DNA of 64,000 bases from Argopecten irradians (lineage: Eukaryota > Mollusca > Bivalvia > Pectinida > Pectinidae). The stretch's first letter is position 1. Every line of letters starts with the position of its first letter. Location of the stretch: contig NC_091143.1 of NCBI RefSeq assembly GCF_041381155.1, positions 42,548,996 through 42,612,995 on the forward strand. Reading direction: 5' to 3'. The notes under the pieces were generated by a model. That model did not search any database. It worked only from the letters and a program-made list of their open reading frames with translations, and was not told the origin of the DNA. This document shows, one piece after another, positions 1-14,200 of this stretch. Both the position numbers and the translations under genes were made by a program.

Positions 1-2207
1 CTGCCCCTACCTTACCCTTTGGCTCCATATCTGAGGATATCATTATACCTGTAAGAAACTGCACAAAAAATGTAGTTAGGAAATATAGTTAGTGTAACAT
101 ATGCCATCCCGTACTTGAGTAGCATAATTAAATTAGATCATTCATTGATTTTATAGGCATCCTGCTGTATCATTTATATCAAACTCAAATTATAGTATTA
201 TATATGGATTTTAAATGTTATTTTCATTTTAATAAATGCCTATTTTAGATGAATTATGGAATATTGTTTGTACTTTTGCTTTTGTATGGTCATTCCCCCA
301 CCCTACCACCACCACCTGTATTGATTTAGTCTGTGTTTATTTATTGTATATGTCTCTTGTTTATCATGCTTTTGTAGTAGTAAATAAGCATGTTGTGTAA
401 GCAAAGTTGTCAAAAGTTGAAATACTAGCCACCTCCTTTACGTACTAAATATAATATGTTAAGTTTGATTTTATATTCTCTACGAATTGAAAGAAATCTA
501 TAATGAATTTAAAGTTCATGTGGTGAGAAAATTTAGGAGTTTGTCATATAATCTGCACATTAAATCTTTGTCTATTGAATTTCTAGAATTTTTCTTTTTG
601 GATAAGATTTTTATTTTGTTAGCTCACATAGATTATACCTTATCACAGATTCCAATTACACATACTGTGTTGTCTCCCTTGTCACTCGCACCTGTGATGC
701 ACATGCACTGTGACGTGAGTAGCCAGTGAGATATGACAGCAATCTTTGTCGTATATATACCAGAAACTCTGTCATTTATATCATCATTTGATCTCTGATA
801 TATCCATATATATCTGTGAACTTAGAACTTCTCAATATGTATCCAGATTATCTCCCCTATTAAATCCTCCAACATATTGGTCAAGTACATGGTCATTGTT
901 AAAATATCCAATTTTTGTTTCAAATATTAGCATAATGTTGTATTGAAAATTTAAATTTTGATATGATACACATTTTTGGGAACCTTGGAATATTTTTATG
1001 AAAGTGAAAAATGGATCTTCAATAGTGACCTTGGCTTATATTCCTTGTAGATTTCCAATTAGATTCATATTCTAAATATCTTATATATCCCCTCCAAACA
1101 TCCCCTGAAGACACATTTAGACTCTTCTAAAACAAAGAATAGACCAGTCCATTACAAAATGTCAGGGGGTAATGAGGTAAGGCAGGTACATTGTTGATAA
1201 TTTATGTTGGAAAATGACATTTGTTCAATCGCAGCTCTGAAAAAAACCCAATATTTTAAGGGTTTACAGTTCGAAAAAAATGTGGTAATTGCATTCATTG
1301 TAATTAAAGAAAAACATTTAAGTATTTTTGGTTTAAATTTAGCAATTTTCTACCCATGTGATGCTATTCTTATTGGTGATCCAGAAGGCTTTCTCTTTCT
1401 TTTTCTTAATTATAATAATTAAAGTCTTCATGATTAGTCCAATATAAAATTCTAAGATAAGGTGCCTACCCTTTCAATTTGAGCTTCTTAAGACCTCCCC
1501 CGACCCTTTCTCTATATGTTAACTTCAATAATGGTGCTGGATTATTTCTGTTATATCAATAGATTTATATACTGTATTCTACTTGCACTAAATTTCACAA
1601 CTTAATTGACTTTTAAAGAGAAAAACAACAGCAATGTTAGGCCTTCATCCTGTGCCATGAGTTTCAGACTAATACTTTGGTCACATCATTGTGACCTAAG
1701 CATAAGTAAGAAATGTATTATATCCACAATTCTTTCTAGTGAAAATTGTCCATCAAATGAATTAACCTTTTTTCACGAACAATGAGATACAAAATTTGTA
1801 TAACATCTTTATTATTAGCAAAATAAAGTATTGCTTTATATCTAGTTAGTCAAATCTTGAATTTCAGGAACATCCTTGCCATTTTGCGAAGAATATCTGC
1901 AGTTCTCTGAAATATTCTTTATGTGCATGTCTATACTGGTATTCCAGTTTCTCTTTTCTTCATTTCTTACAATATATGGTTGCTGCATACAAAATATTTG
2001 AAAAAGAAATTGAATTAAATAATTAGATTGTTGGCCTAGAAACACATTATGTGAACTCTTATTAAATATATTTCTCCCCTGATTTTTAATTGTCTTGACA
2101 AACAATCTTGCTTGAAATTTTTGACACATTTTGTTCATGCAAGCAAGGAGACATTGATTTTATCCTTGGATTGCAAACATTAAAACCTTTTTTTTCTGGA
2201 ATTTCAG
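1..2207. other. Non-coding stretch before the first visible exon
   Basis: AT-rich, probably intron or 5' flank of the host gene. Apart from the MITE copy at 1101-1176 I see nothing that can be called; the short open frames have no coding character. Confidence 0.6.
1101..1176 (+). mobile_element. Short MITE, copy 1
   Basis: One of five copies of an ~80-base element with ends CCCCTGAA and TTCAGGGG and the inner block TTTAGACTCTTCTAAA followed by CCAGTCCATTA. This copy is slightly diverged at its right end (GTCAGGGGGTAATGAG). Confidence 0.75.
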
Positions 2208-2275
2208 GAAAATATAGAACTGAAAGAAGCTGTTGGAGGGGATGGATCTCTTGTGCCAAAAGTGGAAATGGAAAG
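2208..2275 (+). CDS. Host gene exon (first one seen in window)
   Basis: Acceptor is a T-rich tract ending TTTCAG at 2207; donor is AG|GTAATT. Read in phase 0 it encodes ENIELKEAVGG...KVEMER and ends two bases into a codon. Those two bases (AG) are completed by the G at 9172. A MITE begins only 9 bases after the donor. Shortness makes the call depend on the phase match. Confidence 0.6.
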
Positions 2276-5200
2276 GTAATTTATTAACCCCTGAACACAC
2301 ATTTAGGCTCTTCTAAATCAGAGACGAGACCAGTCCATTATGAAAGTTTAGGGGTAAATGAGTTTAAGAGATTGAATTGCATTGGTCAGTCTGTGTCTCA
2401 TTGAGTCATCTACAACCATTGTAAACTACCATATTTGTCCTCAAATAAGACACCCTCAATACCTCCACCTATTTTTTCCATTCACTGGAAACAGGATTGA
2501 TGTGTGGAATAATAGAATTTCTTATTATATAACTGGGGGGGGGGGGGGTTTACTCATGAATGAATTTCAATTCCCAAGTGATCTTCTGTAATTCAAAAAG
2601 TTTAAATTCTTGAGGAATAGAATGATAGCATTTAGAACTATTGTTACATTAACGAATAACAGAAAGGAGAAACCAGCAGCTAAATTCAAAACACAATTTA
2701 ATTATATATACAATATTATACAGAGATGGTTTACAATATCTAAAGTAATTGGTGGTGGTACAAGAGTAATACGATGATTTAAAGTGTAACTTATCTGTAT
2801 GCGAATGTCCTGTTATAATCCTTGATCCTTCCAGGTTTCAAATTCACAATAATCACAAATCCACAAGGAAATTGAATGTCCACCGATGATTTGTAAAGTT
2901 CCAGGCAATGTGAATAAATCCACACAAAGTGTTGTAATAATCCACAGATAAAGTCACAATAGCTCTCCCATTAGAATCTTATATGGCGCTGTACAATTCT
3001 TGATATGTCTTATTACAGGTCTCATTACAGTTCTGATTAGCCTTGGACAGCTGGAGTATATATAGCTAAACCGTAATTCAAGAATATTGGAGAACCTTCT
3101 ACTTCTAGAAATATCTAACTAAAAACAGTAAACAAGTAAACACACATAACTTTCTGGAAATAGATCATTCTAGATCTCTACTTAAAATCAACATGTTTAC
3201 AAACATATTTGTTTATACATGATTATATTCTAGAAAGTTCTATAACCTAAATCAATGATATGACCTTCATAGGATGTATTGATAAAAAAAACTATAGGAG
3301 TTATCTCCCTTATCTCATAACTACATGTATTTAGTGTCATACATAACACACCCCTCCTTAAAGAAAAGAAAGTTTTCTTGAAAAGGAAACTTTCTTGACA
3401 TATCAAGTAATATTTAAATCCTTGATAAAGCATCAGCTAGAATATTGTCTTTCCCTTTGATATGTTTGATGTCAAGATTGTATTCTTGCAAAGTCAAACT
3501 CCACCTGAGAATTCTTTGGTTTTTGTTTTTCATTTTCCCGATGAATGTCAAAGGGTTGTGGTCGGTGAAGACCAACACAGGCACAACTGTAGTGCAGAGA
3601 TACACATCAAATTGGTTCAAGGCCAAAATCAACGCTAAACATTCTTTCTCAATGGTGGAATAATTTCTCTGGTGTTTGTCAAACTTTTTCGAGAAATAAC
3701 AAATTGGATGGTCAATTTGTTCTGTACCTTCTTGCATCAAAACAGCACCAACACCTACATCACTGGCGTCAACAAACAGTTTTAACTGTTTATTAAAATC
3801 TGGAGCAGTCAGAACTGGTGAGTTTGATAGTATGGCTTTCAATTTCTCAAATGCAGACTTACATTCGTCTGACCAAACAAATTTGACATTTTTCTTTAAC
3901 AAAGCAGTAAGTGGAGCTGCTATAACAGAGAAATTTTGACAAAATTTTCTGTAGTATCCAGCCATACCAAGAAACCTCATCAGCTCTCTCTTGCCTCCAG
4001 GAGCTGGAAAATCTATAATTGATTCTACTTTGGCCTGAACAGGTTTAACCTGCCCCTGTCCTACAACATGGCCTAAAAATTCAACAGTTGCATGACAAAA
4101 TTCACATTTCAATAAGTTTACAGTCAATTTCATGGTAGTGAGTCTTTCGAAGAATTCACGAATCCCGCGTAGATGGTCTTCCCACGTGTCGTGGTAGTTG
4201 ATGACGTCATCAATGTATCCGTCACAGCCTTCCAGGTCTGATATCACGCTGTTAAGAAGACGTTGAAATGTTGCAGGGGGCATTCTTCATACCAAATGGC
4301 ATAACTTTGTACTGGTACAAACCTTGCGAGGTTACAAATGCCGACACTTCTTTAGCTCTTTCTGTTAATGGCACCTGCCAATATCCTTTCAACAGGTCAA
4401 ACTTGCTTACGTACTTGGCTTTGCCAACTTTGTCAAAACACGAGTCAATCCTTGGAATTGGATAAGAGTCTGTTTTACTGTCAGAGTTTACTTTTCTGAA
4501 GTCAGTACAGAACCGGTATGTCTTGTCTGGCTTTGGTACCAGAACACATGGAGAGCTCCATTCACTTTTGCTTGGTTCAATAATATCATTGTCCAACATG
4601 TATTGAATTTCTTTCTTTAAGTGTTCTTCTTTCAAAGGATTGACACGGTAAGGATGTTGCTAGACAGGTGGCGCATCGCCTACATCCACGTCGTGATAGA
4701 TAGCATCTGTTTTGCCTGGTGTATCCGGAAACAAATGTTTATACTCAAGTATCAAATCTTTAAGTTCATTGCGTTCTTTTTCCGATAGATGACTTAGTTT
4801 CTTGTCCAAGTTCGCGAGCACATCTGAGTTCCGTAACTTAAGACCACAGTCTAAACCTACATCTTGTACACCACCATCTAAGTCTAATTTACAAATATCA
4901 GCTGTACTTTCACTTTGTGATGGTACAGAGGCCAAAGTAGCAATAGGTTGAGAGGTCTTGCTCTCTTCTCTATCTACATATTTCTTAAGCATATTAACAT
5001 GACATAATTGAGTTTTCTTGCGCCTCCCTGGAGTTTGTACAACGTAGTTAACATCATCGACCTTTTTCTCAACAATATAAGGTCCAAAATATCTAGCTTG
5101 CAAAGGCTGACCCGGTATTGGTAATAGAGCCAAAATTTTGTCACCTGGATCAAAACTTCTTGCACGGGCATCTTTATCATACCATGTTTTCATTTTGGTT

Positions 5201-8200
5201 TGAGTAACGGCCAAATTTTCTTTTGCCAGTTCACATGCCCTTGTCAACCTTTGCTTAAAGTTAGACACATACTCTAAGAGATTCACTTTAGAATCTTCGT
5301 CCAAAATTTTGTCTTTCAAAATTTTCAAAGGACCACGTACAGTATGTCCAAACACAAGTTCAAAGGGACTGAAGCCAAGAGATTCTTGTACAGATTCTCT
5401 AACGCCAAACAACAACATGTGTATACCTTCGTCCCAATCTCTTTTGTTTTCAAAACAATAAGATCTCATCATATTCTTCAATGTCTGATGGAAACGTTCT
5501 AAAGCACCCTGAGACTCTGGATGATAAGCACTAGACTTATACTGCTTGATCTGGAGCTGGTACATGACTTGTTGAAAAATACCAGACATGAAATTTGAAC
5601 CTTGGTCCGATTGGACAGCTTTTGGAAGACCAACCAATGTAAGGAATTTAACCAAAGCCTTGACTATGTTAGGGGCTTTAATATTCCTGAGTGGAATGGC
5701 TTCAGGAAAGCGTGTGGAAGCACACATAACAGTTAAAAGATACTCATTCCCAGACTTAGTTTTGGGTAGAGGACCTACACAGTCTATAATGACTCTACTA
5801 AATGGTTCCTCAAATGCTGGAATGGGGTGCAAAGGTGCAACAGGGATTTTCTGATTAGGTTTCCCTACCACCTGACAAGTATGACAAGACCTACAAAAAT
5901 CAGCCACATCCCGTTTCAACTTGGGCCAAAAGAAGTGATCTAAGATCCTGTTATAAGTCTTGGTCACACCTAAATGCCCTGCCATAGGTACATCATGAGA
6001 CAAACTTAGAATATCTTGCCTATACCTCGGTGGGACAACTATTTGATTGACAACCTTCCAGTCTTCCTCGGGAGACACATCAGGGGGGCGCCACTTGCGC
6101 ATCAACACACCTGACTGACGGAAGTAACAAAACCGGGACTTTCTCAGCCTCTTCCTCACTCAAAGCCCGATTACACAATAAGGAGATTTCAGGATCTTTC
6201 TCCTGTTCTACTATAAGCTCCTCTCTAGACAAAGATGATTTACTCATCATGTCAGACAAAGAAGTACCCTTGTTAGGAACAACTCTATCACTATCAAAGT
6301 CTACAGGATTGCTCAAAAGATCACACTTGCTCCCGACATCCTCTATATCATGAGCCAAGAAAGTGTCACCTAACCCTGGACTATAATGATCCTCAACTAC
6401 TGCAACATCAGAAACCTTCTTACTCATTGAACAAGTTACAGCACAAGAAGGGAAAATACCAGGAAATTCCTGTTGAATAGCCTCAGCATCATCTGTTTTA
6501 TCAGGGATACTGGACACTAAGGGATCTACCCTAACTTTCTCTCCAGCCAAGTCATTGCCTTAAATGAGCGACACGCCCTCTATGGGAAGTTCTGGTCTAA
6601 CACCAATGGTGACAGGCCCAGTAACCAAGTCTGACTTTAAATAAACAGAATGGAGAGGCACATTAACAAAACCTAACTCTACACCTTGAAGCAAAACACT
6701 ACTACCACATGAGGTCTCCTCGGACAAAGGCACTACGCCATCTAATATCAAAGAATGAGAAGCCCCAGTATCTCGCAAAATCTTCACAGGTTTCAAGTTG
6801 GTAATATCACTAGTAAATGAAACAAAACCTTCAGAAATGAAGGGAGAGTACTTCTCCAAGACACTATCAGACTCTGAGCTCTTAATCTCAACAGACACTT
6901 TAGAATCTTCCACAATATCACTAAGTTTCTGACTAGGCTTTGACATAGCTAACACACAGAAGGAACTGACTGTTTACGCCTTTGCTCCTTACGCTGGAGA
7001 GAATAACATTCAGACATAATATGTCCTACTTTCTTGCAGTAATTACAAACAGGACCAGAAGGAGACCCCACACCTGCCCTATGATCTGTTTTAGAATCAG
7101 ACTTAGTCTTATCACCTAATTTAGGTTTGTCGTTAGAAGGGCCACTAAAGGTTGGGTTCCTAGGCTGACCAAATTTACTAGTACCTGTGGTACTGTTTTT
7201 GTCTTGAGAACTGTTTTTAACAAATGAGCCTTTGTGGGTGAGAGCGTAATCATCAGCCATTGTAGCTGCTTCACTAAGTGTTTCAACTTTTCTCTCATCT
7301 AAATGAGTTTTTATGTTTATGTGGACACAACGTTTAAACTCCTCTATCAACAATAATTGCCTCAATTTACCGAAATCCTCATCAATTTCTTTAGAATCAC
7401 ACCACCTATTAAATAATTGTTCTTTTTCTCTGGCAAATTCTACATGAGTTTGTTCATCTCTCTTTCTCGAGTTTCGAAATTTCTGGCGGTAAGCCTCAGG
7501 AACTAACTCATAAGCTTTCAAAATAGCTTTCTTGACTACTTGGTAATTTGAAATATCATCTAGAGATAAAGAAGAATAAATGTCTCTAGCTTTACCTATC
7601 AAGACACTTTGAAGAAGCATTGTAAGCTTATCTTCAGGCCATTTCATACTATCAGCTATTTTCTCAAAATGCAGAAAATACTTGTCAACTTCTTTCTCTT
7701 GAAAAGGAGGAACTAACCTAATGTTTCTACTGACATCAAAACCTCTGTTTCCTTGCAAACCCCTAAAAGTTAGATTACTTGAACTGTCTTGAGAAGCTAG
7801 CTCTAATTCTTTCATTCTAAGTTCTGTTTCAGCTTGAATTTTCTGCTTCTCTAGCTCTAACATCTGATCTCTCTCAATTTCTTTTTCTCTTAACTCTCTT
7901 TCTTTGTCTATTTCTTTTTCTCTTAACTCTCTTTCTTTGTCTATTTCTTTTTCTCTTAACTCCTTTTCTATTTCTCTTTCTCTCATTTCTTTCTCTATTT
8001 GTTTCATTTTCATTTCATGTTCAAGTTCCATTTGTCTAATTTGGATTTCTGAAGTGACTGTTTCCTCTATACTATCTAATGCACTAGAGTCAAATTTGCC
8101 ATTGTCAACAAAATATCTTATAATTACATTCCTAATTTCAGCTTTCCTCAAATTAGTTTTGATAGTAAGGCCTAAATGTTTACCCAATAACAGTAAATCC

Positions 8201-11200
8201 TTCTTACTAACTTGCAAAAGAACTTCCAGGGATGGCGCTTTAACAAACTGTTCTACCTGCATAGTAGTCATATTTATCTAGCTGTTGGTTTCAAATGTAA
8301 ACTCAAAGTTTGTACACAAATTTTGAAAATTTCTTAATTAATTTTTTCAAAGTTAGATTCCACAAATAAAATATCGATCTCGGACACGAGCCCCCAATTC
8401 TGTTACATTAACGAATGACAGAAAGGAGAAACCAGCAGCTAAATTCAAAACACAATTTAATTATATATACAATATTATACAGAGATGGTTTACAATATCT
8501 AAAGTAATTGGTGGTGGTACAAGAGTAATACGATGATTTAAAGTGTAACTTATCTGTATGCGAATGTCCTGGTATAATCCTTGATCCTTCCAGGTTTCAA
8601 ATTCACAATAATCACAAATCCACAAGGAAATTGAATGTCCACCGATGATTTGTAAAGTTCCAGGCAATGTGAATAAATCCACACAAAGTGTTGTAATAAT
8701 CCACAGATAAAGTCACAATAGCTCTCCCAATAGAATCTTATATGGCGCTGTACAATTCTTGATATGTCTTATTACAGGTCTCATTACAGTTCTGATTAGC
8801 CTTGGACAGCTGGAGTATATATAGCTAAACCGTAATTCAAGAATATTGGAGAACCTTCTACTTCTAGAAATATCTAACTAAAAACAGTAAACAAGTAAAC
8901 ACACATAACTTTCTGGAAATAGATCATTCTAGATCTCTACTTAAACTCAACATGTTTACAAACATATTTGTTTATACATGATTATATTCTAGAAAGTTCT
9001 ATAACCTAAATCAATGATATGACCTTCATAGGATGTATTGATAAAAAAAAACTATAGGAGTTATCTCCCTTATCTCATAACTACATGTATTTAGTGTCAT
9101 ACATAACACTATGCTTGTATCTAGGGTTATATATAGAGAGAAAGGATTTAGAATTTGGCTTATATTGATAGGGTCGAGGAAGAAAAGGAAAATCTCCACA
9201 GGGAACTAGACAGGATGATTAGAGAGAACCAAGGCTTGCAGGAAAGACATGAACAGTATGTTAGTGACTATGGCCCAGACGGCCAGATTGTCCAGGAAGG
9301 TAAGACTTTTAGTTCTGTTTTGATTCTTAGAAATAAATGCTTATGAATACCTTTATTTATTACTGTGTTACTGTCAATAATGTTTCTTCATTATAGATCT
9401 ATTTTATAGTATTCCAGCTTTGCTGTTCCTATACAATCAAACCTGTTTATAAAACCACTCAAGGAGGGAAATGGTCTTTATAGCCAGGTGGTGTTTATAC
9501 AGAGGTTGAATACGTTGGTTTTAATGTCGATTAGTCCCACCTTCCGGTGATTATGACGTCATAAAAATCACGCCAAATGATAACGTCATAATCACCTGAA
9601 AGTAGAACTAATCTACTGTAAATTGTTCTTACCAACCTCGTTTTGGGATCTCGAAACGGACATATTGTGTTGAAATTGATCATTTGATACTGTAGAAAAT
9701 TAATCTTACGAAGCGGTAAATGATCTTTATACTGGGGTAGCTGCTAAGGCAGGCTTTACTATATGCATGTGAATAATAGTCTTATTATTATTAATAGAGA
9801 TTCATAGTCATCTTATGTTTGAAAGGACAAGCTAGCTATCTAAAAAGTTTTGATATTTTGACAGTTTGGTTATGTCTGAGATAGCTCAGCAGTAATAATA
9901 TCAGACTTACATGTACATATCCTTATATTGAGATATATTATCGTGCTTGTTGTCAGTTCGGTAATTAATGCAATTTACTCATTCATATGTTTATAAATTG
10001 GTTGATAGAAAGTAGAGATTTTGATGAATTAATTAAATGGCATCATTTCATCATCGGCAATATATCGTTTTCAGAGAAGGATAAGGTTCGTAAGTTAGAG
10101 CGAGAGAAGGAAGGTCTGGAGAAACAGGTTGCGCTTATCAACGGGTCCCTACTTCTTGTCGAGGGTAGTAAGAAACGACTGGATGAGGTTGTGGAGGATC
10201 TTCAACATGAAATCGTCCACCTGAGGAAGGAGCTAGAGGAGGCAGAGAAACAGTAAGTATAAAGGGAGGTCACTCCATGTTATGACAAGGGAGATCACTC
10301 CGGATCATTTTATTTTTAAATAGCGAGGGAGAAAATTCTTTTTGTGGATTATCAAACTGCCAATGTTTGTTGAAGAGAATGATTCACAAGCTGGTGATGT
10401 TAAATATTTGATCTTCTGAATAGAGGGAATATATCTGTCAGCCTACTTCTGTGTATAATGATATTAAAAGTTACAAGGGGAGATTACTCATATTATCTAT
10501 AAATAATATGGCATTCTAATGTATGATCCAAGGTTTACTCTTTCTTCATTATTCTTTCTTTTAAAATTAATAAATGCAAAAAAGTCCTTATTATAAAGAT
10601 TAAGTAACAAGGGAGGTGACTCTATCTCCGGAATGATTTTCATGAATCGTAAGTAATCATTTGTGAAATTTTGTTTGCTAAACAAGTGGATAAAGCTATC
10701 CAAAAAAAGGAATTGTGTGCAATTTATGTAAAAGATTTATGAATAAATTTCTCAACAGAATAATAATGCTAGAAAGTGAAAAGGCTATGATACGGTGAGA
10801 GAAAGTTTTAGAACTGGTGCATGTTTTACTCCTGGAGTAGCATACAAAACATTAATGTGTTACTGGCATGGTTCAGTTTGGATGTTTTAAAACTAGCTTC
10901 CATCTAATATGGCTTGGGTATAGCACTTAACATGCAAAAACGGTTTCAGGGTCGATCAACATTTAAACTTATCTCCCCTGAAATTTCATCATGGACTGTT
11001 CCGGTCTGGAAGCATCCATGTGCTTTCAGGTGTGAATCAGTCCCTGTGTTCACTTATTAAGGATTTAAGACTGTTAGATGACAACCAGACTGGAAAATTT
11101 TAATTCAAAGTTTATTTGTCAAAAAAGGGAAAAAGTGTAACAGGGTGAGAGTAGTGTGCTGCCAGTCGGGCTCGAACCCGTAACCCCAGACTTACTGGTC

Positions 11201-14200
11201 CGCCACTCTACCGACTGAGCTAAAGGGAAATACCCCCTAGCGAGAAGCTAGAAGGCGACCGTATCACTATTTACATGTAACACTGTATGACCAGAAAGAT
11301 GACATTTAACAGGCACAATATTTCTGAAGGCTTATCTTTAAAGGATGGGGGAAGAAACACTTTTACCTTGCAAACTTTTACAGAGACTCACTTCAGAGAG
11401 GTTTTAAAAAAAATCCCTGTAACCTGGCAAAACTTTCCTGAGACACAGTTAAGGAAAAAAATTTAAGGAAAGACAACTCTTAGAGGGATAAGGCTTAGCA
11501 TGGTGAAGGATACCAGGTTGTGGTTAATGACAGCTTTGAGTAATCGGCACAAGTTTGTAACCAAAAATAACACTAGTCAGGATTTTATGTTGTTTTCAGC
11601 TGACATCATCAATTAACTGATTCACCCCTGAAAATTCATAATGGACTGTTCTTGTCCTTGATTTAAAAGAGTGTAAATGTGTCTTCAGGAGTGAATGATT
11701 AAACGGATGATGACAGTGTTCAATTAGCATCTAATATATTAATAAGGATATATTAATTATGAATTATGTTTATTTATTTATAATATTGACGTCTGTTGGA
11801 GTGGCTGTGGATATATATAGGCACGTGTTACTATTTATATGCAGTGTGTTATGGAATATGCATTTTATATTTATTATAATATGCTGTGTTGTGCATAATG
11901 TGTATTGTGTGAAATGCAAGACAGTCATGCTATTGAATTTCATTACAGTAATCCACAGTAAGTCAGAAGTGTTGATTTCCTAGTTGGCTAAATCATGCAA
12001 GCCTAGCTTATCTAAAAAAAAAAAAAATAATAAAGAATAGGATTATGATTTGTAAATTAAGACAAAAATTATTCCACTAAAGTTGAAATAGTTTAGCTGC
12101 TTAATCCATGTGGTCTATACTTCAAAGAGAGAGAGATGTTAGTATCCCACGAATCTGATTTGAAATACAACACATGTTTGATTCTACCCCATTAAGCCGT
12201 TTGGAGGTGAGATTGTACACTAAAATCATCTCTGGCAACACAAATTAGATCACCCTGGTATCAGAGGACATTTTCATAATGGTTAGATTGATCACAGAGC
12301 AAAAGACAAACACTTGGCACATCCTAAAATTACCCTGGTAGTCAATAGAATATCAAAAAAAATATTTTCTTATGAAAAAATGTTTGAATCTTACAATTTC
12401 TGCAACAATGACGGTATAACTTTCAATGTATTGGAGATTAATTAACACGTGTGCACACTATTGAGGGTTTTGATAAACCTTTTTTCTTTAGATCTTGTGT
12501 GTTTACACAAAGAATAAACAATGCATAAGTGAAATAAATAAAGAATCAGTTAATTTTTCTGTATACATTTCAAATTTGTAATTTATAAAGTAAGAAGAAA
12601 ATATACACATACATTATGTATACATGTATCAAGAAATAGACGAAACAAAAAATAATAATTTAAAGTTGTTAAGAAAATGTTTTGTTTTATTTACACCTTC
12701 AAGGGAGATGCTGAGAGTCTGTCATAGCAGGTATAATGTTTGAAATACACCAATAAGTTTTTTCTATTCCACAATGATGTGAACATCTCCGTCTTCTTTT
12801 TAGTATTAATATTTTCTGTAATATTCTGAATTATCTCCCTTCAGCAATTCTAGTTGGAATAGCACTGACTGTTTGTTTAACATGTGTGTGGTAAGTGTGT
12901 GCACACTGACTTGTTTGTATGTGTTTTCCTCGTTGGTGAAATAAATTACATGTATTATTAATTCTATTGTGCTGCACACCTTTATTTGTAAGAAAATCTG
13001 GTATTTAGTTCATTATACAATGATGATATTAATATCTCAGTATTGTCTATAGAAGTTCCAGTTAAAGCAATTAATGTTTAAGATTTTGCAGGGTTTTTTT
13101 CCTCTCATTTTGGTGACATTTAATGATAGTACATGATATTATTTTTCTCAGCATGGACTGATTTATTAAATTTTCTAATGACCCTGCTGTGAAATGTTAT
13201 CAATATTTGATCCTTTGTGGTCTTTTGCATTCTGAATTCTTCATATGGAGCGTATTTATCTTTAATGCATTTGTAGGAAATTTTCTTTTTTTGTCAGCAT
13301 TACATGTTTTCGATTTTCAGACCAGTCGGTAGTGCTGAAATGGAACAACTCCAGAGTGAAATCGACAATTTGAGGGATGTTCTGTCTAAAACGCAGGCTG
13401 ACAAACTGAAACAGGAGAGGATCATCAAAGGACTTAAAGAGGTAATGTGCTTTCTGAAATTCAGAATTATATCCCTAGTGTCATATATACTGTATCCAAT
13501 CATCTTCTCATCAGAACTATCACCATCATCAGGAAAAATGTTGACCCTTCATAGTGTGCATGGTAGCTATTCCTTGAACCTGATACCAAATTTTGAGAAT
13601 TTTGTCAAAATTTAATATTGAATTCATTTTCTGCAGTTAGAAATACATACAGAATTTGGATGTGTGACAGATTTTTGTTTTGTTTTGTTTTTTCAAATTC
13701 TATTATATTTTTGCCCCAAATAAAGAATGAAATCTTGCTATTAGTTCACCTGCCTATAAACTATTTTATTAAAGTCCCTCCTGAATTTTGTCAGCATTGT
13801 CTGAAAATAGAACTTAGATGCTGATTTACGGATATACACTTATATTTACATTTGCTTGTCACTTCTACTATATAAACTAACCAAGGCAAAGTGAAGGATA
13901 TGGCGGTATAACTGACACCCAAAACATGACCATGGTGATGTCAACTGATCACCGTCAAAATGGCTGTTCCATCTTGTGGATTAAATCGTCGTTGGTAAAT
14001 TGTTTTCCTGGTCTAGCTTAAACAATGTTAATACAGATACCCTAAAGTGAGTTGATAATGAAATATAAGCATTAAATTATCTTCCTATGGCATCTATGGT
14101 CTATATAGATGCCAGAGCTTTGCAGACAATCATCTCATAATGCGCTAGCGCACATTATGAAGATTGTCTGCAAAGCTCTGGCATCTAGACCATAGATGCC

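Larger units (their letters stand above)
2642..9108 (-). mobile_element. Ty3/gypsy-type LTR retrotransposon, Gmr1-like order
   Basis: A 6467-base element in the first visible intron of the host gene, opposite in strand to it. It has two LTRs (707 and 708 bases) starting TGTTA and ending TAACA, and flanking 4-base repeats CTAT at 2638-2641 and 9109-9112. In its own direction the order is gag, protease, integrase, reverse transcriptase, RNase H. That is the order of Ty1/copia, while the enzyme sequences are of Ty3/gypsy type; this combination is known from the Gmr1 group. The LTRs differ by four substitutions and one single-base length difference by my count, so the insertion is very recent. 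The coding part appears broken, with about four breaks. Confidence 0.92.
9300..10074. other. Host intron with an inverted-repeat element
   Basis: Apart from the element at 9427-9770 and the hairpin inside it, nothing is visible. Confidence 0.6.
10253..13320. other. Host intron
   Basis: Holds two MITE copies and one tRNA-like SINE head, listed separately. The rest is AT-rich with no exon I can support. Confidence 0.6.

Noticed and set aside
1842-2138. A - strand gene of 98 codons
   Set aside because: AT-rich, no domain, and overlaps intron-like sequence directly before a + strand exon.
7904-8281. 125-codon open frame on the + strand
   Set aside because: It is the antisense of the gag coiled coil. 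Ser/Ile/Phe-rich runs arise from the complementary repeat.
9152-9299. Host exon starting at 9152 (after GATTTAG)
   Set aside because: It would require phase 0, whereas the exon at 2208-2275 leaves two bases. The AG at 9170-9171 restores the frame and was chosen instead.
11155-11270. A functional tRNA gene
   Set aside because: A and B boxes are good, but the acceptor stem does not pair. A SINE or tRNA relic fits better. The same holds for the heads in the 55-57 kb array.
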